From: Phycisphaerales bacterium
Lineage (GTDB): Bacteria; Planctomycetota; Phycisphaerae; Phycisphaerales; UBA1924
Direction: 5' to 3'
Assembly: GCA_029213305.1 (NCBI GenBank)
Contig: JARGPA010000015.1
Location: 24,683-88,682 of the forward strand
Length of the DNA stretch: 64,000 nucleotides
Below are positions 1-8,266 of this stretch, piece by piece. The translations under genes and the position numbers were made by a program. The notes beneath the pieces are model-generated. The model saw nothing but the letters and a program-made list of their open reading frames with translations, did not search any database and was not told where the DNA came from. The number at the start of each line of letters is the position of its first letter. Position 1 is the first letter of the stretch.

Positions 1-59
1 TTATGGGTGTCGTATCCAAGATCGATCTGATCGAACATCTCACTAAACTCAACGCATAA
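1..59 (+). CDS. C-terminal end of a CBS-domain protein, probably cystathionine beta-synthase (partial)
   Basis: Only the last 18 codons are inside the window (MGVVSKIDLIEHLTKLNA, then TAA). The pattern GVVSKIDLIEHL is the usual closing strand and helix of a CBS domain, as found at the C-terminus of CBS-domain-bearing cystathionine beta-synthases. The next gene, 30 nt downstream on the same strand, is a cystathionine gamma-lyase/synthase family enzyme. A beta-synthase here would complete reverse transsulfuration (homocysteine to cysteine). The product name rests on this context; any other CBS-domain protein, such as an IMP dehydrogenase-like or transporter-associated one, cannot be excluded from so short a piece. 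Confidence 0.55.
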   Translation, partial: MGVVSKIDLIEHLTKLNA

Positions 60-89
60 TTTATTGAATTAGAGAACAAAGGATTTTCT

Positions 90-1247
90 ATGGAAGTTTC
101 CCAAAACCATTCATTTGGTACTCGTGCTATTCATGCTGGACAGCGTCCAGATCCCACTACTGGCGCGATTATGACTCCGATCTATCAGACTTCGACATAT
201 GTTCAACAATCACCCGGAAAAATCATTGGAGAATACGATTATTCACGAGCAGCAAACCCGACCCGTGCTGCTCTAGAAGCGAATCTCGCAGATCTCGAAG
301 GAGGCAAATTCGGATTATGCTTCTCCTCAGGTGTCGCAGCAACAGGCGTTGTCCTTCATCTGTTGAGCGCTGGAGACAAGGTTCTCCTAGGTGATGATGT
401 GTACGGCGGAACTAATCGATTGTTCCATCGTGTATTTGCACAACTTGGAATTGAAACCGTATTAGTTGACATGACTGATATAGAAGCATTAAAAAGCGCT
501 CTGGACGATCGGGTTAAACTGATCTGGTTAGAAACCCCAACCAACCCAACACTTAAAATCACTGATATCAAGGCAGTGAGTGAAGTTGCAAAATCAAACA
601 ATGTCATCCTCGCGGTCGACAACACATTTGCGACTCCGTATCTTCAAAACCCATTGTCACTTGGTGCAGACATCGTTTGTCACTCAACAACAAAGTACAT
701 TGGAGGTCACTCCGATTCTATTGGCGGCGCATTGATCACAAATGATCCTGATCTCCACCAAAGACTCAAGTTTATCCAACTCTCCGAAGGCGCAGTTCCT
801 GGAATCATGGAATGCTTTTTACTTCTTCGTTCCACAAAGACACTTCATGTTCGAATGCAACGCCATTGTGAAAACGCAGAGAGAGTTGCAACGCACCTAA
901 ATACACATCCAAAGGTAGAAAAAGTTATCTATCCAGGATTACCTTCACATCCACAACATGAACTCGCGAAATCACAAATGAGCGGGTTCGGCGGAATGAT
1001 CACAATTTACATCAAAGGTGGTTTAGAAGAATCAAGAGCAATGCTCGAGAAAACAAGGTTCTTCGCATGTGCTGAATCTCTAGGCGGAGTTGAGTCACTG
1101 ATTGAGCATCCCGCGATCATGACACATGCATCTGTGCCAGTTGATCAACGGGCAAAGCTCGGGATCACTGATAACTTGATTCGTCTAAGTGTTGGAATCG
1201 AAGGAGTCGATGATCTGATCGCAGATCTCGATCAAGCACTCGGATAA
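90..1247 (+). CDS. Cystathionine gamma-lyase / gamma-synthase family PLP enzyme
   Basis: A cytosolic PLP-dependent enzyme of the Cys/Met metabolism family, 385 aa, which is the normal family length. Visible hallmarks are YSRAANPTR near residue 51 (phosphate- and substrate-binding Tyr/Arg), the PLP-binding Asp in AVDNTFATP (about D177), and the Schiff-base lysine in HSTTKYIGGHSD (about K202). The C-terminal SLGGVESLIEHP motif is also present. The start is supported by AAAGGA seven bases upstream of ATG. It follows a probable cystathionine beta-synthase gene by 30 nt, which favours cystathionine gamma-lyase (cystathionine to cysteine). Sequence alone does not separate lyase, synthase and beta-lyase in this family, so no symbol is given. 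The transcript ends at the hairpin just downstream. Confidence 0.9.
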   Translation: MEVSQNHSFGTRAIHAGQRPDPTTGAIMTPIYQTSTYVQQSPGKIIGEYDYSRAANPTRAALEANLADLEGGKFGLCFSSGVAATGVVLHLLSAGDKVLLGDDVYGGTNRLFHRVFAQLGIETVLVDMTDIEALKSALDDRVKLIWLETPTNPTLKITDIKAVSEVAKSNNVILAVDNTFATPYLQNPLSLGADIVCHSTTKYIGGHSDSIGGALITNDPDLHQRLKFIQLSEGAVPGIMECFLLLRSTKTLHVRMQRHCENAERVATHLNTHPKVEKVIYPGLPSHPQHELAKSQMSGFGGMITIYIKGGLEESRAMLEKTRFFACAESLGGVESLIEHPAIMTHASVPVDQRAKLGITDNLIRLSVGIEGVDDLIADLDQALG

Positions 1248-1270
1248 GCAATCATTAAATTTTAACTATT

Positions 1271-1300
1271 AAAAAAGACAGGCAAATACCTGTCTTTTTT
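1271..1300. terminator. Bidirectional rho-independent terminator
   Basis: A perfect 12-bp inverted repeat (AAAAAAGACAGG / CCTGTCTTTTTT) with the 6-nt loop CAAATA. It has a T run on both strands. It sits between the convergent transsulfuration and msrBA genes, so it can end both transcripts. Confidence 0.9.
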
Positions 1301-1319
1301 ATTACATAAAGGTTTTTAC

Positions 1320-2381
1320 TCACTCTGGGATCGCACAGTGACCGCCATTGCGTAAGTGATAGTCCTGATGGTATTCTTCTGCTTTGTAAAACTTAGGAGC
1401 AGCCATGATCTCTGTTGTGATCTTCTTTGAGCTCCATTTCCCTTCTTTCTGTTGAGCATCAATGAAATCTTGGGCAACTTTCATCTGTTGATCATCAGTT
1501 GGAAAAATCATAGAACGATATTGCGACCCGTAATCCGGGCCTTGACGATTGCCCTGTGTTGGGTTATGAATCTTGAAGAAAAATGCGAGTAGTTCATCGT
1601 AGCTAACAACCGCAGGATCGTATTTGATTTCCACAGACTCTGCATGCCCCGATGTTCCAGAGCAGACTTCTTTGTACGATGGATTTGTATCGTCTCCACC
1701 TTGGTAACCTGAGATTGCATCATGAACCCCAGGGATCTGTGAGAATCGGTCTTCAACGCCCCAGAAACATCCCCCGGCGAAGTAGGCGGTTTTCAAACTG
1801 CTCGCCGCCGGACTCCCTGGTAGAGGGTTTCCGTCTTCAACGAAATCGAGAGAGATTGAGTTAACACAAAATCGAAGACCTGTTGGCTTAGGTCCGTCAG
1901 GGAAAACATGACCAAGATGAGCGCTGCATCGAGCACACAAAATTTCAGTTCGTGTCATCCCAAATGAAGAATCATCAAGCTCAGATACATGCTCAGGATC
2001 AACTGGTTGGAAAAAACTAGGCCAACCAGTACCTGACTTAAACTTCGAATCAGATTTAAACAAAGGCAAATCACACAAACGACAGATGTAAGTGCCATCG
2101 AGTTTGTTGTCGACAAGATTGCCGCAGAATGCAGGTTCAGTGCCTTTTTTAAGAATCACTTTCGCTTCTTCTGGGGAAAGCTTCTTCGCTTTTTCTTGAA
2201 TCTCACTCTCAGTGAGAGGGGTGATATCAAAACCTAACTGTGATAACTTCTTGTCTTGCATCGAGGGTGCTTTCTCTGCGGCATTGGTTGATTTATACTC
2301 TGGCGCTTTGATCAGGCCGAACCCGATGACAAATGTCATCGAAGTGACTGCAATCAGTGCGATTACTCTGTTGATTATCAT
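1320..2381 (-). CDS. msrBA: Exported bifunctional peptide methionine sulfoxide reductase MsrB-MsrA fusion
   Basis: Repairs methionine R- and S-sulfoxides in proteins. 353 aa: an N-terminal hydrophobic segment (residues 1-22, signal peptide or anchor), then an MsrB domain (about 60-185), then an MsrA domain (about 196-350). MsrB shows the two zinc CxxC pairs (CRLC near 100, CARC near 149), the SGTGWPSF motif and the catalytic Cys in RFCVNS (about C172). MsrA shows GGCFWG with its nucleophilic Cys (about C205). The order B then A is the reverse of the more common MsrAB fusions. The N-terminal leader suggests periplasmic or membrane-anchored action. GAGGAAAACGA precedes the ATG. Monocistronic, convergent with the previous gene. 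Confidence 0.93.
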   Translation of the reverse strand: MIINRVIALIAVTSMTFVIGFGLIKAPEYKSTNAAEKAPSMQDKKLSQLGFDITPLTESEIQEKAKKLSPEEAKVILKKGTEPAFCGNLVDNKLDGTYICRLCDLPLFKSDSKFKSGTGWPSFFQPVDPEHVSELDDSSFGMTRTEILCARCSAHLGHVFPDGPKPTGLRFCVNSISLDFVEDGNPLPGSPAASSLKTAYFAGGCFWGVEDRFSQIPGVHDAISGYQGGDDTNPSYKEVCSGTSGHAESVEIKYDPAVVSYDELLAFFFKIHNPTQGNRQGPDYGSQYRSMIFPTDDQQMKVAQDFIDAQQKEGKWSSKKITTEIMAAPKFYKAEEYHQDYHLRNGGHCAIPE

Positions 2382-2558
2382 TCGTTTTCCTCAACATGGG
2401 TGAAAGAGATGTTTGCTATAAGTAAACACCCGTTTAGGATAGATTATTCGTTCTCAATGTAGATTTAGATACATCACAGATAAATCGTACTCAAAAATAA
2501 GCTACTTTGTTCGTGTAGACCCTGAGAGTATTGAGAAGAGTATGAAAAAGGATGAGAT

Positions 2559-3764
2559 ATGCGGACTTTGATCACTTTGTTGCTGTTGTTGAGTTTGAAT
2601 CAAACATTACTCGCAATCGATGATGTACAAAAACCTGTTGATACTGAATCTTTCACATTTGTCGCATTTGGTGATCGCACTGGGGGACCTGAAATTGGAA
2701 TTAAGGTGCTCGAAGAAGCCGTTGAAATGACAAATTGGCTCGATCCTGATCTCGTCATGACAGTGGGGGATCTCGTAGAAGGCAAATCAACCCGAAGTGA
2801 ATGGATTTCACAACATGATGAGTTTATCTCGATCATGAATCAACTTGAAATGAACTGGTATCCAGTTGCAGGAAATCATGATGTTTACCCAGCGAAAAGA
2901 GGGGGCGAATCAAACACCGGTTTATACGAACAACACTTTGGGCCGTTAATCTACAGCTTTGATCACAAGTTTGCACATTTCGTCGTTCTCTTTACTGACG
3001 AACAAATGGATTACCACGATCCGAGTAACAGCCAGAATATGTCCCAAGAGCAGATGGATTGGTTACGCGATGATTTATCAAATACGAATGCGAAGCAAAT
3101 CTTTGTTTTTCTTCATCATCCACGATGGACCGAAGAATATAAGGGTTGTAACTGGGATCAAGTACACGAGATATTCGCAAAAGATGGGCGTTCGACCACG
3201 ATCGTCGGCGGACACATACACACATTACGTGATGATGGAATGCGCGACAATGTCCATTATCTCACCCTTGCAACAACAGGTGGTTGGCCAAAGAGAGGGT
3301 TTGATCACGCGACAATCCATCACTTAACCCAGTTCCAGGTACGAAAAGAACAAGTGTCAATTGTCCATATCCCAGTTGGATCGATTCTTCCTAGTGATGC
3401 ATATCCAGGTATCGAGTTTGATGACATTCGAGCGCTCCATAAGAGAGATTGGTTTTCTGGGTTTGGACACTTCGCACGTGACCAGTTCGATATTGAGATC
3501 GAACTTACAAACATCACTTCAAAAGAAATGAGTTACAAAGTTGGAATCCAACACGCTCACGGCTGGCGAGTAGAACCTGAATATGTTGAAGTGACTATTC
3601 CTTCTGGAGCACTTGAGACAGTGACTCTTGAGTTGATCTCAGAAGGCGGAACAACTCTCAATCCAGTTGAAGTGATTGTGCGAGCATATTACCCACATCA
3701 ATCTGGAGAAAATCAACCAGTCTCAATCCATAAAGAAATTCTACTAAACGATGATTCAGGCTGA
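2559..3764 (+). CDS. Secreted calcineurin-like metallophosphoesterase
   Basis: 401 aa with a signal peptide (MRTLITLLLLLSLNQTLLA). The metallophosphoesterase fold is shown by its ordered metal-ligand motifs: FVAFGDRTGG (about D39), VGDLVEG (about D71), AGNHDVY (about N106/H107), FLHHPRW and GGHIHT. After the catalytic domain, residues from about 300 form a beta-rich tail that may be a carbohydrate- or cell-surface-binding module; that is inference. Substrate (phosphomonoester, phosphodiester or nucleotide) cannot be told. AAAGGATG lies seven bases before the ATG. The 3' end overlaps the convergent metalloprotease-like gene by 9 bp. Confidence 0.85.
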   Translation: MRTLITLLLLLSLNQTLLAIDDVQKPVDTESFTFVAFGDRTGGPEIGIKVLEEAVEMTNWLDPDLVMTVGDLVEGKSTRSEWISQHDEFISIMNQLEMNWYPVAGNHDVYPAKRGGESNTGLYEQHFGPLIYSFDHKFAHFVVLFTDEQMDYHDPSNSQNMSQEQMDWLRDDLSNTNAKQIFVFLHHPRWTEEYKGCNWDQVHEIFAKDGRSTTIVGGHIHTLRDDGMRDNVHYLTLATTGGWPKRGFDHATIHHLTQFQVRKEQVSIVHIPVGSILPSDAYPGIEFDDIRALHKRDWFSGFGHFARDQFDIEIELTNITSKEMSYKVGIQHAHGWRVEPEYVEVTIPSGALETVTLELISEGGTTLNPVEVIVRAYYPHQSGENQPVSIHKEILLNDDSG

Positions 3765-4310
3765 TCTCAACACCCTGGGTTCAACGTAGGGGAGTAACTC
3801 TTCGGGTATCTTTTTTAACCCTCTCCGAAGTGCTTTTTCAACAGCATAGTTCAATGAATCATGCATTCGTTCGTGCACTCGATCTGTCACATTAAGTTCG
3901 AGCTCATGCATTTTGTCGATTGAAAACTTCCACGCGTAAAACTCTTCGAGACATCTGGGTTTGTATGTGCCAAATCCAATTGCATGATGCCCAATTTCAT
4001 GTAAAAAAATCGCTGCTGACATCGGACCTTTGGGCTTTGGAGATTCGAGTAACTTTGACACAGATCCATCCCGATATGTGACTTGCCATGCAACACCTGA
4101 CATGGAGGATCTCCATTTGCGAACACGAACTCCATACTCCAGAAGCATCTGTTTGGTAATTTGCTCATATTTGAGCTGCATCCCTGTCGGCGCGGATTTT
4201 CTCTTTGAGTTGGTCCGAACGATCACCGTAGGTGTCGATTGTTTTCTTCGACGAGGTTTCTTTCGAGATGTTGTTGGGATCAATAAATCCCAAAGAGTCA
4301 ATCTATTCAT
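3756..4310 (-). CDS. Unknown protein with HEIGHH zinc-protease-like motif
   Basis: 184 aa, no signal peptide, strongly basic N-terminus (residues 15-40, many Arg/Lys). FLHEIGHHAIG at about residues 102-112 matches the HExxH zinc site of metallopeptidases. The acidic CLEEFYAW some 14 residues later could supply a third ligand. The rest resembles nothing I can name. It is the last gene of a def-fmt operon, and its ATG overlaps the fmt stop by 8 nt (ATGAATAG), so translation is probably coupled. That context tempts a role in N-terminal maturation of nascent proteins, but the sequence does not prove this. Conserved-domain status unknown to me. Confidence 0.6.
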   Translation of the reverse strand: MNRLTLWDLLIPTTSRKKPRRRKQSTPTVIVRTNSKRKSAPTGMQLKYEQITKQMLLEYGVRVRKWRSSMSGVAWQVTYRDGSVSKLLESPKPKGPMSAAIFLHEIGHHAIGFGTYKPRCLEEFYAWKFSIDKMHELELNVTDRVHERMHDSLNYAVEKALRRGLKKIPEELLPYVEPRVLRSA

Positions 4311-5256
4311 ATTGCACTGTTGGGAGAGAGTTACCTAAGAGTTTTTCACCCGCTTGAACTGATCGACCATTTGCAAATGATTTCCAGTCCATTGATCGTT
4401 TACCTGCAGGTTGAACCATCAGTAGTTGTATTACGTTCTTGTCGCCGCAAACAACATACCCATTGTCAGCATCGACGATCGTCCCTGCTGGTTCTTGGGA
4501 AAGAATATCAATGGGTTTCGATTGATTAATCTTGATTTTCTCATCGCGAAACCCCACTGTAATGCTTGGCCATGGGTTGAGACCGTTGATTCTTGATGAA
4601 ACAAGTCGTGCAGGATGTGAGAAGTCAACAACTCCGTCAGACTTTGACATCTTCGAGGCAATCGTGACTTGAGATGGATCTTGTGTTAAGTATTCAACTT
4701 GATTATTGAAATGATCTTCGAGGACTTTCGCAATCAAATCAGGACCATCGTTTGAAAGTTGATCGTGCAACATCGCGGCGGTGAAATCAGATGGAATTTC
4801 ACAATAAGACTGAGCAAGTACTGCTCCTGCATCCATCTCTTTATCGATGGTGATGACCGAGTTTCCAGTTGATTGATCTCCAGCCACGATTGCGGAGTTG
4901 ATTGGAGAAGCTCCACGCCAACGAGGGAGACGGCTCGCGTGGAGATTAATCGCAAATCGATCTGCGATCAGTCTCGACCCAAGGTATTGGCCGTACGCGA
5001 TGATAACCCATGCGTCTGCGTTCCAAGAACGCACTGTATCTCGTACCACTGGATCATTGATCTTCTCAGGTTTAATGATTGGAACATCAGGTAGATTCTC
5101 GCTTGCCCATTGTCCTATAGGGGTCGGGGTGATTTTCGATCCGCGTCCTGCTTTCCGATCTGGTTGGGTGACAATACCAGTAACATTATGATCACGAGCA
5201 AGACGCTCGAGTGTAGGTACGCCGAAAGCGCCTGAACCAAGAAAGATCACATCCAT
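4303..5256 (-). CDS. fmt: Methionyl-tRNA formyltransferase
   Basis: Formylates Met-tRNA(fMet) with 10-formyl-THF for translation initiation. 317 aa, typical length. The N-terminal formyltransferase fold begins VIFLGSGAFGVPTLERL. The catalytic Asn-His region reads FAINLHASRLPRWRGASPIN, with Arg in place of the usual Ser/Leu-Leu in HxSLLP. The C-terminal OB-like domain follows from about residue 205. It lies 20 nt downstream of def and overlaps the next gene, giving a compact def-fmt operon, which is a very common bacterial pairing. Confidence 0.93.
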   Translation of the reverse strand: MDVIFLGSGAFGVPTLERLARDHNVTGIVTQPDRKAGRGSKITPTPIGQWASENLPDVPIIKPEKINDPVVRDTVRSWNADAWVIIAYGQYLGSRLIADRFAINLHASRLPRWRGASPINSAIVAGDQSTGNSVITIDKEMDAGAVLAQSYCEIPSDFTAAMLHDQLSNDGPDLIAKVLEDHFNNQVEYLTQDPSQVTIASKMSKSDGVVDFSHPARLVSSRINGLNPWPSITVGFRDEKIKINQSKPIDILSQEPAGTIVDADNGYVVCGDKNVIQLLMVQPAGKRSMDWKSFANGRSVQAGEKLLGNSLPTVQYE

Positions 5257-5276
5257 GTGTTCGTCCCTTTTCTTTC

Positions 5277-5852
5277 TTAGCGTTTGGCCGCTTTTTCCAT
5301 CTGCTTAATTCTTGATCGATTCTTAAATCGAGACATTTGATTCATCTTATCAAGAATGAGGACTCCATCGAGATGATCGATCTCATGTTGCCAACATCGA
5401 GCGAGCAACCCAGATGCTCGCATAGTTACTTCTTGTCCATCTAGCGTGATTGCTTTCACTGTCACAATTGCAGGCCTTTGCACTTCCCCAGTGATTCCAG
5501 GAAGAGATAGGCACCCTTCTTCGTAAGGTTCAAGTTCGCCGGCAAATTCGATAATCTCTGGATTGATAAATATTTGAGGCGAATCACAAGAGATTGGCAG
5601 ATCAGGATCTGTTTCCTCTTGGTCATCTTCTGAGTCAAGATTCGGATCCGCAGGGACATGCGCTACGAACATTCGCCAAGAAAGCCCGATCTGGGGAGCA
5701 GCGAGTCCGATACCCTGAGCTCCTTTCATCAGATCGATCATCCGTAAGGCAACTGCACGAACTTCATCGTTGAGTTCGATAGGTTCAGCCTTCATTCGGA
5801 GGACTTCTGTGGGGTAGAGCTCGATTCGGAGTTTTTCTGGATTGATCGTCAT
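5277..5852 (-). CDS. def: Peptide deformylase
   Basis: Removes the N-terminal formyl group from nascent proteins. 191 aa. All three family motifs are present: GIGLAAPQIG, EEGCLSLPG (metal-binding Cys) and WQHEIDHLDG (HExxH metal ligands and catalytic Glu). Between motifs 1 and 2 there is an acidic insert, roughly residues 75-92, rich in Asp/Glu, longer than in the common enterobacterial enzyme. First gene of the def-fmt-metalloprotease-like operon. Divergently transcribed from the TPR gene, with about 100 bp for both promoters. Confidence 0.94.
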   Translation of the reverse strand: MTINPEKLRIELYPTEVLRMKAEPIELNDEVRAVALRMIDLMKGAQGIGLAAPQIGLSWRMFVAHVPADPNLDSEDDQEETDPDLPISCDSPQIFINPEIIEFAGELEPYEEGCLSLPGITGEVQRPAIVTVKAITLDGQEVTMRASGLLARCWQHEIDHLDGVLILDKMNQMSRFKNRSRIKQMEKAAKR

Positions 5853-5963
5853 TGATAGATCGTATGACCGAAGATTGAGGTTGTGGCGGAATCAGCCTTC
5901 CTGAGCGTTCATTCCGCGTATACTTGGTGACTATTGAGCGTTCAGGAGGAATGTGCCTTGGCC

Positions 5964-7439
5964 ATGTTTGGTAAAAAGAATAAGAATGACGACAGCGCTG
6001 TAACCGAAACCCCGGTTGTCGAAGCTTTCTCACCCAAGAAAGCAAAGTCGTTTTTTGATCATGCAAAGACGGTTCACGAATCTGGGAATTACGAATATGC
6101 AATGCAATGCTGGCTCAACGGTCTTGGAAAAGACCCGACTTCCATGTATGGACTCAACGCATTTCTCAAGTCCTCAGAAATCTACTCAGTAGAGAATCCC
6201 AAAAAGAGCAGTAAAGACACGAAAAAAGCAATTTCAAGCACCAAAGGAGATGTCGGGAAGTACCTTTCTGCACTACTCGACTTTGGTCTCGCTCGATTCG
6301 ATCTGGGTAATGCCGTAAAAGCGACTTCTGCAGCTGCAAAGATCTCCCTTAAAGAACCCGTCACGATGCTCGGGGAACATGCACTCAAACTCATTCAAAA
6401 CGACCCCAAGGCGAAGAAAGACTCGTATGTCAAACTCTTGGATGCTTTTGAATCAGTAGGCGCGTTTAAACTCGCAGCCATCGCTGGTGAATCCGCATGT
6501 CGTCTCGATGCTGCTGACGGAGATCTCCAAGTCCGAGTACGAAACATGCTCGCACAGAGCACAATGTCCTCAGGTGGGTATGACAACGATGAAGAGGGTG
6601 GTTTCCGTAAAAATATCCGAGATGCTGATAAACAACTCGAACTTGAACAACAAGATTCACTTGCTAAAACAGATTCCACGAAAGATGCAATCGTAGAAAC
6701 GACAGAAGCAGAATACATTGCTCGTCCAGATGATCTTCCGACCCTGTCCAAATATGCAACTGCTCTATTAGAACGAAACAAGGGCTCTGATGGCCTCAAA
6801 GCACTCAATCTGTACACCAAAGCTTACAAAGCAAGCGGCGAGTTCAGGTATCGCAAACAAGCGGGCGAAATTCAAGTGTTGCGTGCGAGTAGAACACTTG
6901 CGAAATATGCTGCTCAAGCGAAAGCAAACCCTACAGATGAAGAGATAACAAGCAAGTACGCAAAAGCACAAACGCAGTTTGAGAAACTTCAGCTCAATGA
7001 ACTGAAACTACAGGTTGAGAACTACCCTACTGATTTAGGGCTCAAATACAAACTAGGCAAAATCCTATTCCAAAAAGAAGAGTATCAGGATGCAATTGAG
7101 CAGTTCCAGATTGCTCAAAATGACCCGAAGCTCCGTCGTGATGTCTTGAACTTGATGGCTCAATCGTTCCGTAAACTTGACGGCTGGGAAGATGCTGCGA
7201 TTACAACCTTTGATCAAGCATTCGATGGTATTTCAGATGAAACTTCTGATCTTGGAATGGATATCCGATATGGACTGATGGATGCACTCCAAGCAAAGGC
7301 TGCGAAAGATCAAGATCTAGAATCAGCAACACGCGCAGACAAACTCGCGGCGGGACTAGCGATTCAACAGTTCAACTACCGTGATGTGCGTGAACGAAGA
7401 GAACAGATTAAAGCATTGATCGCAGAGATTAAGTCTTAA
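5964..7439 (+). CDS. TPR-repeat protein of unknown role
   Basis: About 490 aa, very rich in Lys/Asp/Ala, no signal peptide or TM helix. Helical TPR-like pairs occur throughout, clearest near residues 30-60 (FFDHAKTVHESGNYEYAMQCW) and 370-410 (LGKILFQKEEYQDAIEQFQIAQ). A Gly/Asp/Lys-rich charged linker lies near 200-235. Such proteins usually scaffold protein complexes; the partner is unknown. The open frame extends further upstream. AGGAGGA at 5944-5950 supports either TTG at 5958 or ATG at 5964; I use the ATG. kdsB follows after 17 nt, so they may be co-transcribed. Confidence 0.75.
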   Translation: MFGKKNKNDDSAVTETPVVEAFSPKKAKSFFDHAKTVHESGNYEYAMQCWLNGLGKDPTSMYGLNAFLKSSEIYSVENPKKSSKDTKKAISSTKGDVGKYLSALLDFGLARFDLGNAVKATSAAAKISLKEPVTMLGEHALKLIQNDPKAKKDSYVKLLDAFESVGAFKLAAIAGESACRLDAADGDLQVRVRNMLAQSTMSSGGYDNDEEGGFRKNIRDADKQLELEQQDSLAKTDSTKDAIVETTEAEYIARPDDLPTLSKYATALLERNKGSDGLKALNLYTKAYKASGEFRYRKQAGEIQVLRASRTLAKYAAQAKANPTDEEITSKYAKAQTQFEKLQLNELKLQVENYPTDLGLKYKLGKILFQKEEYQDAIEQFQIAQNDPKLRRDVLNLMAQSFRKLDGWEDAAITTFDQAFDGISDETSDLGMDIRYGLMDALQAKAAKDQDLESATRADKLAAGLAIQQFNYRDVRERREQIKALIAEIKS

Positions 7440-7456
7440 ATCGGAGCTGAGATTCG

Positions 7457-8197
7457 ATGAGCATTGTGGGGATTATTCCAGCTCGGTTTGAATCAACTCG
7501 ACTTCCGGGCAAGGTTCTTCTCAGTGATACAGGGAAGCCCCTGATTGTCCATGTTGTTGAATCGGTTCAAAGATCTACTCGATTAGATCGAGTTGTCGTG
7601 GCTGCAGACACCCAAGAAATCTGTAAAGTGCTCACAGATCTTGATATCGAAGTCGTTCTGACGGACCCATCACACCCTAATGGAACATCTCGACTTGCAG
7701 AAGCAGCACAAATCCTTGGGCTTGATCTTGATGACATTATCGTCAATGTTCAAGGTGATGAACCAGAGCTCGATCCAAAGTTGATTGACTCTGCAGTTGA
7801 TGCTTTCGTTCTATCTGGAGTGGAGATGGGGACCTTAGCGTCTCCTCTACAGGATGGTGATGATGTTTCAAATCCGAATCTAGTCAAAGTTGTTACTCGC
7901 AAGGCACAAGATGGAGTTGATCGAGCGATCTACTTCTCAAGATCCCCAGTCCCATTCGATAGAGATTCGCAGGGAGTTGATTGGCTAAAGCATGCGGGGA
8001 TATATGTCTATCGCAGGCAGTTCTTAGACCAGTTTGTGAGTTGGCCAATTTCCCGACTTGAATCTGTGGAACAGCTCGAACAACTGCGTGCGATTGAAGC
8101 AGGAGTAGAAATCGCTGTTGCGATTTGCCCGTTTGTCCACAAAGGTATTGACACTCCCGAAGACTACCGGGCGTTTTGTGCCCGTATTACGCAATAA
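7457..8197 (+). CDS. kdsB: 3-deoxy-manno-octulosonate cytidylyltransferase (CMP-KDO synthetase)
   Basis: Activates KDO with CTP for lipopolysaccharide inner core. 246 aa, family-typical. The N-terminal nucleotide-binding signature reads GIIPARFESTRLPGKVL. NVQGDEPELDP and RAIYFSRSPVPFDR are the expected metal and substrate motifs. HAGIYVYRRQFL and the ESVEQLEQLRAIE helix near the C-terminus are also characteristic. Together with the downstream hldD this argues for an LPS-type outer membrane. Next gene is CTP synthase, which supplies its co-substrate; the 70-nt gap leaves co-transcription open. Confidence 0.93.
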   Translation: MSIVGIIPARFESTRLPGKVLLSDTGKPLIVHVVESVQRSTRLDRVVVAADTQEICKVLTDLDIEVVLTDPSHPNGTSRLAEAAQILGLDLDDIIVNVQGDEPELDPKLIDSAVDAFVLSGVEMGTLASPLQDGDDVSNPNLVKVVTRKAQDGVDRAIYFSRSPVPFDRDSQGVDWLKHAGIYVYRRQFLDQFVSWPISRLESVEQLEQLRAIEAGVEIAVAICPFVHKGIDTPEDYRAFCARITQ

Positions 8198-8266
8198 ATT
8201 ATCCAGAATTTCATAAGAATCCGCAACTGAGTTGCACGCTGGGTATCGGAGTTGTTACGATCAGTT

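Noticed and set aside
6395..6820. 141-codon antisense frame under the TPR gene
   Set aside because: Ser/Arg-rich product with no recognisable motif, opposite a gene with readable TPR repeats.
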